In this document: positions 49,465-61,538 of the stretch, in pieces
Position numbering within the stretch: position 1 is the stretch's first letter
Layout of the letters: the number at the start of each line of letters is the position of its first letter
Source of the DNA: Diphasiastrum complanatum
Taxonomy: Eukaryota; Streptophyta; Lycopodiopsida; Lycopodiales; Lycopodiaceae
NCBI GenBank assembly: GCA_029204225.1
Contig: CM055107.1
Span: 6,106,873-6,170,872, forward strand
Reading direction: 5' to 3'
Length of the DNA stretch: 64,000 nucleotides
Program-made: the position numbers and the translations under genes
Notes under the pieces: model-generated
What the model saw: the letters and a program-made list of their open reading frames with translations, nothing else
Databases searched by the model: none
What the model was told of the DNA's origin: nothing

Positions 49465-50210
49465 TTTCCAAAATTTGGCAAATCTAGCTTCCCTATCTAT
49501 CTATGTCCAGATGCATGCCCAACAACTAAAGGAACCACCATTTGTAGAGAGAATATTGGATGATGAACATATCCAACCCCATACAATAAGCCACTACACT
49601 CGATCTACTGGACTTGGAAAGTACCCAAATCCATAAAACCGTTACCTAGAATCTAGGACCAAACTCCTAAAATATAAAAAAATTGGGTGTGATTTACCAA
49701 ACTTAGGTTGGCATTCATAACCAGTAGTCTTGGAGAAAATTCAATTTCTAAAATTCAAATCAATGTAGGACAATAAACAAACTAAGGATTGCTTGAGGTG
49801 CAAAAACAAACTAAGGATTGCTTGAAGTACAAAATTCACAAACAAAAGTAATCACTCAAGATTCATTCACAAACAAGCATTGTAGCTTAGTCGAAAAACT
49901 CTAATTACTGATAAAATGTGTGTACAAACAAACTACTAAAACTAGTGTGCTACAATGCTCAGCCTCCATGGACTTGCACACATACAAAACGTACAATACA
50001 ACACACAGTGCCCTCTCTCTGCCATTAAACTAGTGTGCTACAATCTCTAGTCACAATGGACTTATACATATCTACCATCTCTACCATAAACAAGGTGCTA
50101 GAATCTAGCTTTCATAACGTAACAATAATCTAGTTTATCACTAACAACCTGATTTAATTATGTTGTGAATAATGATTGTGAAGATTCGATTTTTATTTTG
50201 GCCTTGACAA
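49465..50210. other. AT-rich non-coding stretch
   Basis: No gene supported. Contains a short direct repeat, ACAAACTAAGGATTGCTTGA twice near 49775-49825. Confidence 0.5.
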
Positions 50211-50220
50211 TCAAATTTTG

Positions 50221-50363
50221 ATTTTGGGTCAAATCAAGTTGAATCATTTTAAGTTTTTGATCTTGGGTTGAATCAAATCAAATCCATATAGGTTTTCGAT
50301 CTTGGGTCAAATCGAACCAAATCATTTTAGGTTTTTGACCTTGAGAATCGATTTAAGTTTGAT
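50221..50363. repeat. 39-bp tandem repeat, three units plus a partial
   Basis: Units start at about 50221, 50260, 50299 and 50338 with the core ATCTTGGGTCAAATC and the tail ATTTTAGGTTTTTG. The units differ by several bases each, so the array is not recent. Confidence 0.82.
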
Positions 50364-50599
50364 ATTAATCCAACTAGGGCTTATTTCGACAAGGCTAATT
50401 TCAAACCAAGGCTTATTTTAATCCAAAGTTGATTTGGAATCTTTTATTATTATTTTCAGTTGCTATTCTACATACTAGTAGAATATTGGAGTATCTCTGT
50501 AGACTTGTCCATTGTGTACGATTTGTGTGTAACTTTGCAGGTCTCAAAACGAACACCAAACTAGTTGATGAAAGAGTGTTACATCCACTAGCTCACTCT

Positions 50600-51000
50600 T
50601 AACCTCACTCTGTAGCTTCTTACCAACTTCAACTAGGGTAGAGATTTGGTTTGCTATCACTCATTCTAAAGTGTTCAAGCATCTCAATCACGTACTTAGT
50701 TTGAGTGAGTGCAATAATCTCAATTTTTTTGCCAAATCTCTACTCCAAGGCAATAGTGCATAAGTTCTAAATATGCATATCAAAGCTGGTTGACAATTTT
50801 TTCTTGATTGCTTTGATGAGCTCTTCATCATTGCCTATGATTATGAGATTGTCCCCACACAATACTACTAGAATGATGCTAGAGCCACTACCAAAGTAGT
50901 AAAGATTAGAATCAAAGGAAGTACATAGCAAACCTCTAGACAAGAGGTTCCTATCAAAGTGGCTACACCAAAATGCATTTTTGACACCTAATAGCTTTCT
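50600..51000 (-). pseudogene. Copia reverse transcriptase scrap
   Basis: Minus strand FDSNLYYFGSGSSIILVVLC, then GDNLIIIGNDEELIKAIKKK (50895-50790), in which the YVDD box is CGDN. After a short break comes ALTQTKYVIEMLEHFRMSDS (50720-50660). Upstream GVKNAFWCSHF (50970) is also RT-like. No flanking LTR. Confidence 0.8.
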
Positions 51001-52380
51001 TGTCATTGAATTTTTGTCCACGTTTCATGATTTTGATCCACTAAGGTATATTTCATCATTTACATGAAATAACTACTTTGATTTTTTGTATCTGTGAGAT
51101 ATGACCACAAGAGCCCATGAAAAGCTCTTGAAGTAATTCAAATAATATGTTTCTTTATCTAATATAGGAGGCTTTGAAGTGTCATACACAGGTCTACATA
51201 ACTCCTTATATTAAAAAAAAAATGGACATGTTGCTATGATCCCGTATATGCTTATTGAAATTAAAAATTAGTGTCTTTTTTCTATTGTTTGTCCTCATTT
51301 GTATGGCATGGATTGGAGTCCAACCCTTGATCTCATGGATAGGAAAGAAAATCTATTCTTGTAATTACTTATTGCAGATATGACAAGCTTTGGAAACATC
51401 TCTACAGTTATGAATATAACGATGCCTAAGACACACAACAATATCAATGAAATTGGCAATCATTTTTCAAAATCGAACGACGAGTCTGACCTGCAATATT
51501 ATTCTGAATTGAGTCAAATAGTCTCAAAATTTGAAGTCACGCATCCTCGTGGATGACACTGAAACAGTTGAGCAACGTGAACGCCAGCAGGAAATTGAGA
51601 AGATTAACACGTTTCAGCGCAAAAGAGTTCATCCAGTACATATAGTCCATTGTGGTGTAGAAGAGGTATCCAGCTACAGCTTAGGATTTAGTGTCAGTTC
51701 CTGCTTGATAATATATGTTTCAAACTTTTCATTCAAGGTTTTAGTCTTTAGAAAGTAACTGTGCTTCAAATTTTTAATTTGTAGACAAGACAAAAATCAA
51801 TAGAGGAAGGAAATCCGTTGTTGATGCCCTGACAGCTCTAAATTAAACTAACGGTATTATTGAGAAAAATGAAAGTTCTCCTAAGGATCTACGCATGTTC
51901 AGGGCAACGATGTTCTGTACGACGTACAGTACGTTGTTCGGAACGTTGCACTCCGTAGGCCTTGAAAATTTGTTTATTTGCAAAGCTTTTGAATCTGTGG
52001 ATAGATAGTTTAAACATCTCTATATTGAATTTATATGAACGCTTACTCTTCTTTCCTTAAGAGTTTCAAAAGCAAAAGTCTGACGCGGACTATTATATCA
52101 TATCTCTTTTCTATAGTAGATTGATCATTCTACTGTTTCAGCGAAGTATTTCCATCTAAGTGGTGGTGGTTTAGACAAGAATTCATCTAAAATCTATTTT
52201 TTGATGGATCCGAGCCTACTAATCATTGCTGAATTTGATAGAAGCTTCTACTATTCTCTAATGAATCTAGATAGACTGCATGTAACCAAGGCGGTAAGTG
52301 TGGGTGCTACGTCTGTCCATGCGTCCGATTTTTTGTTATGTGGCATGTTGATCGGCGTTTCTGTCTTCTTCGCTCTATTT
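51001..52380. other. Largely unassigned stretch with two weak plus-strand frames
   Basis: A frame at 51531-51758 starts with a charged segment (ILVDDTETVEQRERQQEIEK) and one at 52201-52428 encodes 75 residues with a hydrophobic segment (LLCGMLIGVSVFFALFL). Neither resembles a family I know and neither has clear splice context. Either could be chance. Confidence 0.3.
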
Positions 52381-52951
52381 TTACAAAGGCATATGCCAAC
52401 AAACTACTATGGAGAGGTAATTAGATAAATAAGGGGGGAGTAGCTTCCAGTCTTGCAGGGTTTGTATAGGCAACGATGTTCGAGGAAAATGCCGATGCAT
52501 CAGCTCTTTCCATAGATCTCCATATTCGCAAGCCATGTTTGTTCCCTTCCACTGTTTCACATGACACAACGAAGATCATGCAATTAGTATAGGAGGCTTT
52601 AGGAGCATAGCGACTCCCTTTACACCTTATCTTAATCAGTGTCTCTTACGTATAATGCACAATGCAAATCCTGCCTTGACAAATTTTAGAACGAACTGCA
52701 AAGCAGAGGAAGGAGATCGTATGTGTGTTGTGATCACTTACAGTCATGGATAGCAAGCAGAGATCTGTAAGATTTAGTTGGCTAAAAATGACCCTTAAGA
52801 TGTCTGAAGGGAAAAGCCCAAAATAACCCATAGCAACATCTCTAGCAAGTAGTTTCTCAATTACAACTTTTGGTAGTACTGCTTCTCTCTTCTCCTCGAC
52901 AATCTGAAATGCCATTGGATTTTTCACCCCCTCCACGGCTGAGGCAGCCAT
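52381..52951 (-). pseudogene. F-box protein, two exons, truncated
   Basis: Minus strand. Exon 1 is 52951-52742 (ATG at 52951), ending ATGACT before a perfect GTAAGT donor. Exon 2 starts at 52551 after ACAG and stays in phase to a stop at 52381, giving 126 residues. The F-box is GLFPSDILRVIFSQLNLTDL then CLLSMT (about residues 45-70), continuing MACEYGDLWKELMHRHFPR in exon 2. F-box proteins link SCF ubiquitin ligases to substrates. No substrate-binding domain follows, so this is either a truncated copy or a gene with further exons I could not find. Confidence 0.6.
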
Positions 52952-53530
52952 GCTCTGGCCCTTCTTCGAGACCTTGCCAGATTCGTTTTCCCAGTTTTAC
53001 TCTGTACTCTTTTTCTCATATTGTGATTGTGAACTGGAAGTTCTGGATCATCTCTGCAGTTCTCACTAGGTGTGCCTAGAGTATCCAAATTCGGAGCTTT
53101 GTATTCATGATAAGCGTAAAAGTTACGTACATATCTGCCAGAAGCTGCAACAGAATTAAGCACGGCCAAGTATCAATCTCTGATTCTAAAACCTGACTTT
53201 CATCAACCTTTGGCAGGCCTGCATCGTTTAAGTTCTAATTAGCTTGGCTCTTTCCCTCTTGATCACAGCCATATAGTACTGTCTGTGTTGGCAGATCGAC
53301 TGGAATTCTGAAGTATCTTCTGCTTGTCAAATACAATTGCGATTTTCCTAATTTTAAAAGCATGCTTTCTACGCACTTGCTGCCAGCCTGCAGTATCCTC
53401 TGGAGTCTGATAAACTTGAGTACTTGCTCTACTTTACAAAGGCAAGATATATATATTTGATTAAGCATACTTCTGCATATGATGTTCTCTGCCAGTGATT
53501 TTGAACGAGAACTTGCAAAATAAAGCAAGT
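52952..53530. other. Upstream of the F-box gene; weak coding signs
   Basis: The minus strand carries scattered open phrases such as ILQAGSKCVESMLLKLGKSQ (53400-53340) and GLPKVDESQVLESEIDTWPC (near 53200). They could be an upstream exon or gene scrap, but I see no family match or convincing splice chain. Confidence 0.3.
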
Positions 53531-53539
53531 TATGAATCA

Positions 53540-54150
53540 TAAGAAGAACGAGCTTTCTGATGTAAATTTCATAATAAAAATAGCATTCAACGAAGATGAC
53601 TTCCACATGTGGAAGTTCAAAATGAGGATGATCCTGATTGAAAAAGAGTTATGGGAATACGTTAATGGTTCTATAGCCAGACCGGCAGAACCCGAACAGC
53701 TCCTAGCTTGGGAAGCCAAGGATGGCACGGCTCTTGCCATTGTATCTCTAAACCTCAAAGACACTCAAATTGCTCATGTATCCAACTGCACTACTTCCAA
53801 AGAAGCATGGGATACCTCAGATGTCTCGACTCGTCTCTTCTTGATGAAGAAGATACTGACACTCTGAATGAATGAAAGCACCTTAGTCGGTGACCATTTG
53901 AACGAGTTCAACCAACTGATGAACCAACTGGCTGAAAAGGTTTTCCTATATCAGAAGAAGTCTCTACCATGTCACTTCTTGCTAGTCTTCCATCCTCCTA
54001 CGATAATTTAGTGTTGCTTCTGAGCAATACCTTTGCGCTGTCTCTCCAAAAATTGACAGCAAGCTTGCTGCAGGAAGAAGTCAGGAGGAAAAGCTTGTCC
54101 ACATCTACGAGTTCCAAATCCAATGATCGTGCTAGACTGTACCAAAGATA
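53540..54150 (+). pseudogene. Copia gag scrap, relative of element B
   Basis: Plus strand FNEDDFHMWKFKMRMILIEK (53590-53650), KDTQIAHVSNCTTSKEAW, then after shifts LNEFNQLMNQLAEK and LLASLPSSYDNLVLLLSNTF, ending at TSSKSNDRARLYQR (54150). The opening is nearly identical in protein to the B gag at 9735 and below, so this is the same family. No LTR or pol is attached. Confidence 0.87.
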
Positions 54151-54156
54151 GTCGTT

Positions 54157-54907
54157 ATTCGAGTGCCGAAAAGAAAGTATTCGCGACAGACGAATAAGAT
54201 GGTTTAAAGACAATTCTTTAGAGCATGCTTTACGGAAACACATCAAATGACTGTAATGCACTAGAGCGTCTGTCTGATCAGAGAGTAATTCATGAAATGC
54301 TTTAGAGATTGTTAGCAAACTCAAGATCACTCACACTCATCAGTGCGGAGAACAGAGATAAGAGAGAGTAATTCATGAAATGCGTTAGAGATTGTTAGCA
54401 GACTCAAGATCACTCACACTCAGCAGTGTGGAGAACAGAGATAAGAGAGAGTAACTCACAGAACTCTATTCACTTCTTCAATCTCTTACATAAGCATAAA
54501 CTCTTCTCTCTCGATGATCGAGACTGAAATGTGAGATCAATATATGTTCTACGGGGCGAACAAACACACCTCTAAAACAACAGGTGCGTCGCTCCCGCAA
54601 AAGGGTCTAGTTAACGATTAGACTGAAAATACGTTCACCTATACCATAGGAGGTATACTTAACTATGAGTTAAAGTTACTCTAGTTTATCATGTCTTTTC
54701 GTATCTAGTCGTTTCGTATGGACGACCTAGTAAAGGTTGTCCAAGACAGTGTCTTTTAAAGGTCTTGTCCTTAATTACAAGGCAAGTACTTAGGAGATAT
54801 ATTCCCGAAAAATGACTTAGGCGTCTTCATGATTTATACTTAACCAGCTCATATCTTCATTTTTGAATATATCATGCCATATTTATGTTGATATTCAATA
54901 TTTAACA
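54157..54907 (-). mobile_element. Possible solo LTR, borders approximate
   Basis: The minus strand begins TGTTAAATATTGAATATCAA at 54907, a typical LTR start, and continues through a CT-rich segment (ATCTCTGTTCTCCAC) resembling an R/U5 region. The other border is not fixed and no target duplication was found. Confidence 0.4.
54281..54460. repeat. 83-bp tandem duplication, two units plus a partial
   Basis: GAGAGTAATTCATGAAATGC starts at 54281 and recurs at 54364 with few differences; a third start (GAGAGTAACTCACAG) is at 54447. Confidence 0.9.
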
Positions 54908-54929
54908 TTTTCGTGGCATCACAGTAGCA

Positions 54930-55344
54930 TCATGTAATCCACATGCCATTGCAATTCAATATTAAATGCATGTGGACACCATTTTCAGAAGCGTTCAACA
55001 AATGCACGAAATCTGTCAACACATACCTTCGACTGATTACAACGTGTTCGCTTTGGCTGTGTAGGTGCAGTTGCCAAATCCTGAGTTTGCAACTCAGCAG
55101 CCAGTTTCTGATCTTCCAATTGTTGCTTGATATCTGACAACTCCTATGCGAGCTTCTCAATCTTCGCGACTGCCTCCAAATATTCAGGATGGTCCGAGGC
55201 TCCGGAGCAGGCAGGCACAGTTTGAAGTTGTTGCGTGAGGTCATCAATGCGGAGCAAGGCCTGAAGGTATTCTTCGTGTGAATCGAGCCCGCTGCAAGAT
55301 GGGGTGGCTTCACTCGAGAGCTCCTTGCATCTAGAAATATTCAC
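54930..55344 (-). pseudogene. Unidentified coding fragment with coiled-coil character
   Basis: Minus strand ELSSEATPSCSGLDSHEEYL, QALLRIDDLTQQLQTVPACS, then HPEYLEAVAKIEKLA, a stop, and SDIKQQLEDQKLAAELQTQD. Two related heptad-rich modules (HEEYLQALLRIDDL and HPEYLEAVAKIEKL) look like an internal repeat. I do not recognise the family. It could be a gene exon or a transposon-borne protein. Confidence 0.45.
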
Positions 55345-56800
55345 AATTTTTTCATCATATTACCAATAAGGTTTTTTGTGCTCTCATAACAAGCATTTCT
55401 AATTAAGAGTCGTTCATATGATTTCTATTGAGTATCGAAGTCAAATATTGTTCAATGCAAGTACATCATTTGAATCAATTGTTTGCTACTACTACACTTA
55501 TCTTGCAACATTCAACCTAACTTCAAATGTTGAAAATTTTTCACTTTGAATATAACATACTACAAAAAAAATCTCTTATCATAGTTGAATGCTCAAATTC
55601 TCTTTTCTTCTTGGTGCTATGCAAAGACAATTCATTAATGCTCTTTTGAGGAAATCTCTCAATTTCTAATACAAATTTTTTTACAAGAACCGTAACATTT
55701 ACGACTTTCAAACTTACCCTACTAAAATTCCTATCTAGATATGAATTTTGAAAATGTATACGATTGTATTTTGAGCTATGCTATAATATAGTTTAGTTTT
55801 GTGTCAACATGCAAAATTTTCAAAAAGGTTTTTTATTAGAGTTGTTTTTGTGTTACCTTTTTGAAGTAGTAAATGCTCCAACTATGCATCATGTAACTCA
55901 AACTAATGCAACCATTAAAAATAACCAAGTAATTTCTTGTTTCCATTACACAAACTAATACTTGGCTTATAGATCCAAAATAAACTAAAAAAGTTCCTAT
56001 ACGATGATCTACTACACATAATACCATATGCATATGATTATTCTAATATGTTACAACACTTGCTCACCATACTTTCTACAAGATTATAAATAAAACAAAT
56101 TTAACATAAAGTTTAAACTTTTCCATCTCAACAAAGAAACCAAGCAAAAGGGAAAACAATAGAAAAGAACAATCATAACGTCTCACAAATTGTAGAAGAC
56201 AACAATGTAATGCATTTAAGCCAATTGTTTGGAGGAAGGACTGTGTCAAGCTCTCTTGCACTCTCAATCCACTTGATCATGTCTGCTAGAAATAAAGTAT
56301 AGATGTCTTACATCTTCATGATGCTTTAAAATTTGAGCAAGAAATTCCAAGCCATCTTGTTCATCCATTGTGCCATATTACCTTTGAAAGGTCAAGTACT
56401 TTGTCAGATGATGGCAACTATGTACTCTCTTCTATAACATGTTGTATCTCTAGAGCAATTGTGTGTCATCTAGGCCCTCACCATCCAACGTAGGTTTTTC
56501 TTGGCTATCTATCCCCTACTATGACTAATTTTTCACAACCCTCAACTTTAGACACAAGATCATCGATGCCTTTCGTCATTGCGACAAGGCCCTCCAGATA
56601 GTATTTGCAACAACTCGGAATTCCAAGCCACCATAGTTAGGAACTAGGCCACCATTGATAATATAAAAGTTTTGTAAGATCCTTATGAGGATTTAGAAGG
56701 GAATATTCCTCAATTATCACAAATCTTTGATTCTAGCTTTGATTATCTAAACTTATAAGACCTTAAGCCTGTGTGGGACAAACTCACATTTGAAGAATGT
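55345..56800. other. Gene-free AT-rich stretch
   Basis: No supported gene. The minus strand from 56520 to 56270 carries broken phrases (MAQWMNKMAWNFLLKF, ADMIKWIESARELDTV) that may belong with the decayed frames at 56806-57339. Confidence 0.4.
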
Positions 56801-56805
56801 TTAAG

Positions 56806-57339
56806 TTAATTTTTATCAAGGATTTCTCTCACTATACTGACATCGAATTTCTTCCTTTCAACATTTGTTGATTTCAACATAAGGTTAACAAAGTTCAAAG
56901 ATCTGATTACTTGAATTGCACTCCTAAGGATATCCATTGGTGCATCCACAATGTTTCTCATGGAAGCAAGTTCGACATGAACCCAGTGTGGTAAAATCTT
57001 GAGGTTTTCTTTCTCATCATTGCTAAGCAAGACCAAGAAGGTAAACGAACGAGCTTTCTAGAGGTAAAATATTGAAACTCAATCTAACTTTTTAGACTCG
57101 AATTGTCAAAGATCCACAAAAGGACCATATTCTTTTCATCTAGGATAGCTTAGAATATCTTTGGCAAAACATAATGAGGAGGGAGGAAACTCCATTGTCC
57201 AATATGTTGGAGACAATTTTTCTCCAAAAAACTTATTCAAAAGGGGGAGGATCATCCACCATCTTGATCCAAAAGCTCCTTGTTTGGCATGAAATACACT
57301 AAGTGCTATCAGCTTTGATTCTTGGACCATCCATGTCAT
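56806..57339 (-). pseudogene. Unidentified decayed reading frame
   Basis: Minus strand ESKLIALSVFHAKQGAFGSR and PSSLCFAKDILSYPR (57310-57140), then after stops KENLKILPHWVHVELASMRN and SLNFVNLMLKSTNVERKKFD (57000-56830). It looks protein-like and degraded over 500 bases or more. I cannot name the family. Confidence 0.35.
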
Positions 57340-57500
57340 GTGAAATAATGTCTTCTATTTGCACAAAGCTACATTACAGATGGCAGTGCAGGCTCAATAT
57401 ATGGACCTGAATCCCCAAAAAATATTAGGGTATGTAGGCTACTATTGCACCACTAAAGAATCATTGCCAGGCATCTAGGCTACCATTTATGTATGATACA

Positions 57501-57527
57501 AGTGAAAGTGAAAGTGAAAGTGAAAGA
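57501..57527. repeat. Short (GTGAAA)n hexamer repeat
   Basis: Four to five GTGAAA units in a row. Confidence 0.85.
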
Positions 57528-57614
57528 ACCGCTCCTGTTTCATTCCTTGTGTTTGTGCTCTTCTGATAAGGCCAACAGAGCTCATAAATTGTATGATCGC
57601 AGTCGACAACAGAA

Positions 57615-58281
57615 ATGAGATGTTGGCACATCAGGATCAGGACACACAATCTATTCCATAAGCTGACAGAAATAGCGATTTTTCAATTATTCGAGAGGAA
57701 AACGTTGCACACTTTTACAAACACGACACTAAACAATTTCCATTGTGCAGGATCAAATGTTCACCTCCTTCAGAAGATTCCCTTTGAAGGAGACTACAAA
57801 AAGCTAAACAGAACTGATGATGATCGTGAGAAACTTGACAAGTTCTGCAGCAGATATCATATAGAGCAGCAGAACACTAGTAGTAAACTGTTGCTCAAGG
57901 CAGCACTCATTGATCAGTCAAAAGATTTGAATAGGAACTGTAATTCAGTTGGATCAGCAACATGAAAACCTTGTCTTGACTGTCCCTGCAGGCTTTGCGC
58001 TCAAAATGCAGTCAAACCACTTCAACCTATCAGGCAACACACCAGTTATTAAGTTACCAAGTATACTACCATCACTAGAGGTTCATGCATATGCTCAGAC
58101 GTACCACAGACTGCACACCATAATTGACCAGGCAACACATCTACAAAGCTGTGAAGAACCAAAATCACTTAATCAGTCAGCTCCAGTCATAGAGTGTATT
58201 GGCTGTGAGGGACCTTCTTTAGAATTTTATCATATACCATTACCTGGTCAGAAGGTTCCTCCAGCAAAAGAAACCATTTAA
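57615..58281 (+). other. Two overlapping unidentified plus-strand reading frames
   Basis: Frame one, 57615-57965, includes IPFEGDYKKLNRTDDDREKL and QQNTSSKLLLKAALIDQSKD. Frame two, 57949-58281, reads through TVPAGFALKMQSNHFNLSGN, LPSILPSLEVHAYAQTYHRL and LEFYHIPLPGQKVPPAKETI before TAA, and opens on TTG, not ATG. They could be exons or one frameshifted coding region. No family recognised. Confidence 0.35.
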
Positions 58282-60215
58282 AATGCAGTGGATTGCTTGC
58301 TTCTCATATTGCCCCATGCATGACAAATGCCACTTCCAAAAAGTTCAATGTCATCAAAGGAAGAAGACTCTTGCACCATTGAGAGTGAAGTCCATAAGCT
58401 CCAACTCCGTTAGAAGACCGGTTACTCGCTTTATCTTCTGAAAGTAGTGTGTGCACGTGCAACATTGGTGAGAGCAAACTCATCCACAAACTCCCTTACC
58501 AGTCTTAGATACAGGTGAGCCCATTTCATATGAACTTGTCTCAAAAACTCACCAATTGCATGTTTCTGACCTCCTCCTGTCCAAGCTTCTGGCTCCGGAG
58601 CTTATTCATGCTACTACCGTTGCTATCGATCTGCACTCCTTGTTCCAACCTCGATTTCTCTGCTGTGAAGTGACTTCTTACAGTTTGAAACCAATGCAGT
58701 GAATCAAAATGCTTCTCTTGTTCCAGTACCTATCATATCAACAATGTAAGTATGAACAGACCTTCTGAAGACAAATGTGCAATGTTACCCCTCTTCACAA
58801 TAGTAGCATTCATACCTTGTCAATGAAAAAGAGGATAATGAATAGTTTACATGGAACATACTTGTTGCATTGTTCCAAAGTCGCAAAGCCAAATAAAATC
58901 ATGAAAAATTTAGTTTAATCTTCTGAAATAAGTTAAAAGAGCTCCATAAGGTGGTTCACTGGATGGTCATTGCTTAGCAGGCCCAACAGCATTCCTATGA
59001 TTCTAGATACACACATTTAATGCTCATGTCATGTGTGATTCTCTTATACGCACTGGAAATTGTTTATAAATGTTCCGATTTTCAAATCCAAACCGTTTCT
59101 CTATCCAGACATGTCTGCCTACCCAGAAAGAATGATCGGATCACATTAAATTGACCTTTTCTAATTTGATTATACTTTTGCAGATAGGCAGCAGTTTCAA
59201 AGAAATAAAATACTATAAAGGGAGAAACATTGCAATTGATATAATGTCAGGAAAATTACCAAAGCATGCACATTATGCACATTATTAACATTGTGCAGCC
59301 TTATTCTTGTATTTATAGTCTACGTATGGACAAATTTGACTTACCTGCATGCATTCAATACAGTAGATATGGTCTTCACAATGTTAGTGAAACTGCTTCG
59401 GAATTTTAGTTGTACTTCTGTTAGAAGTCCTTGAATTTCTCCATGTTTTGAGTTTCCTCACCGCAGCATCTGATTCATGAAAAGAAAATCCCCTTTTGGG
59501 GCATACATTTTCTGTTTCTTTCTTTTTGCATTGTGGTATTATTTTGTTCTCAAAAAAGAAAAACCAAAACGTGTTGCATACAGCAAATAATCTTCAACAA
59601 GAATTTAAATAATAGGAAGTTTAAAAATCGAAATGGACAGAGTACAAGCAAGATGGTGGTGAGTCCTGTGAATCCAGAATTTTTTAGTGGCATTCTCAGA
59701 GATGGTTAGATATGTTAGATGGCAGAGTACGAGAGAGATATAACTCTCAAATAAGTACAGAAAATCAAAGGGAAGAGAATGTATTATGATGTATAGCACA
59801 TGTTGAAGAAATAGGAAAGAAGTGAGGGCATTTTCATGCCTACAATTAAAACACTTTTGCATGCAACCCCACCCATGTCATAATGCTTTTCCACTCATAA
59901 TATGATGTCTTTGAACTACAAGTCATAGTTTCTCCAATGCAGCAAGAGAAAGCTAGAATGAACTGTGCAGATAAAGAGACTTCCACAGACAACAATTTAT
60001 TTGCATATACAAGATACGAACACTCAAAATTCTTGGAATAGATTTTATATCCCAACAAAAACCTCTTTTGCCCAATATGAGAATAACCTTTGATTTATTT
60101 GAACAACTTAGGAACAATGTGAGGTAGATTGAAAGTCCATAGTTGCCCAGAAACGCATTTCTGGGCAAAAACGTTCCCAGACACGCTGAGAAAAAAAAAC
60201 AGAATACATAGTATT
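58282..60215. other. Gene-free stretch
   Basis: No protein, RNA or clear mobile element is supported. Short minus-strand frames at 59605-60168 look like chance. Confidence 0.5.
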
Positions 60216-60337
60216 ACTATGGTTCAGTATGATTCTGCAACACGTCAGTATGGTTCAGTACGGTTCCTTATGGTTTCAGTTTGGTTTGTTGTGATCTCAG
60301 ATGGAGAGAAAGAAAGAAAGAAAGAAAGAAAGAAAGC
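60216..60337. repeat. GGTTCAGTATG-type repeats followed by (GAAA)n
   Basis: 60216-60298 carries repeated TATGGTTCAGTA phrases and matches 63370-63452 closely. A (GAAA)n run follows at 60305-60336. Confidence 0.85.
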
Positions 60338-60517
60338 TTTAATAACGTCTTTTCCATGCCAAAAGGCGTATAAGACGAAAAGGAGTACAAGATAGGAAAT
60401 GGAACTCGGACGGAACAATGGCGTCAACAGAAAACTAAACTAAAACATAATTCGCTATGTAAAAAAGCTCATCTCTCACGCAGGAGAGGAAATAAATGAC
60501 CGTAGCTCAAACATCTC

Positions 60518-61538
60518 TCACGTAGGAGAGGGAGAAGAATCTGAAATTTTAAGTTCTGCAATTTTAACCAAGACCGGGTGTCCATCTCGAAAGAGAGCCC
60601 GGAAACTGGCCTTAGCGTCTGCGATAATTTTTTTCTCTCAGTCCATTGAATGGGCGTCAAGTCTTCATCCATAAAAATAGTAGATCCCTTCAGGCAACCT
60701 CTTTTACGTAGAACCTTTTGACGAAGCAAAGCATCCTTGAAACGCAGAAACATTGTGGTGGATTGGAGCTTACCCACCCAAGCAGCAGATATGACATCCT
60801 CTTTGAGACCAAAGGTAGAATGGATGAAAGCATTTGCCTCAGCCACGACGTCCTTACCCGCAAAAGAAGCTCCCCTAACTCTGATATTGAGAGCCTTGAG
60901 ATCTCTTTTTTGATGTTCTTGAATAGATTCAGAAATAACCTGCTTAGATCGCTTGAGCATGTCGGCCCAAGAACTCTTCGATTGCTGAAATTGTTGCTCC
61001 AAGGAGTGAACCCGCTCTTGAAGCTGCTTTGCGATGTCTTCTGAATCTGCATTGCCGCCTTCTTCTTCTTCCTCTTCATCTGATTCCAATTCATTCTTGA
61101 GGTAACATCAACCTCAAGAATGCCAACTTTGCCCTGGAGGGCCAAAACCGTATTCTCCAGAGTGGAGATTTGGAATGCTTGTTGCTTGATTAACGCAAGC
61201 AAGGATACATTGATCTCTTGAAGAGACTAAATAAAACGAGGGAAACCAGACGAAAAATCAGCTGAAAGAGGCGGAGACAAAGAGGATGAAGATGAAGAGA
61301 TGAAAGAGGGAGAGGAGGAAGAAAGAGTAGAGGGGGTAGTCGCAGTAGGACAGGAGGTAGAGGTTGTGGGAGTGGAGGGTAGGGGCGAGGGAGAGGAAGA
61401 TTTATGAGGGGAAGCAGGAGAGGGAGGGGGTTTAGTCAAGGTAAAGGGATTTGGAGCCGTAGTAGGGATGACTGAGAAAACAAAGGGAGAAGGGGGAGGG
61501 GTTTTCTTCTTCAAACCTTCCGATTCACTGATTGCCAA
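60518..61538 (-). pseudogene. LINE ORF1-like protein, copy 1
   Basis: Minus strand. A Pro/Ser/Thr-rich N-terminus (FVFSVIPTTAPNPFTLTKPP, long Ser runs) reaches a stop at 61227, then the same frame continues into a coiled coil (LALIKQQAFQISTLENTVLA). After a shift near 61000 comes a second coiled coil (DIAKQLQERVHSLEQQFQQS), then KALNIRVRGASF, a core with STTMFLRFKDALLRQKVL, and KGSTIFMDEDLTPIQWTERK. After a one-base slip in an A run the C-terminus ends KISDSSPSPT. Coiled coil, RRM-like core and C-terminal domain with an IFxDEDLT motif is the layout of L1-type ORF1 RNA-binding proteins. No ORF2 (endonuclease/RT) is adjacent. Assignment is by layout, not by close identity. Confidence 0.6.
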
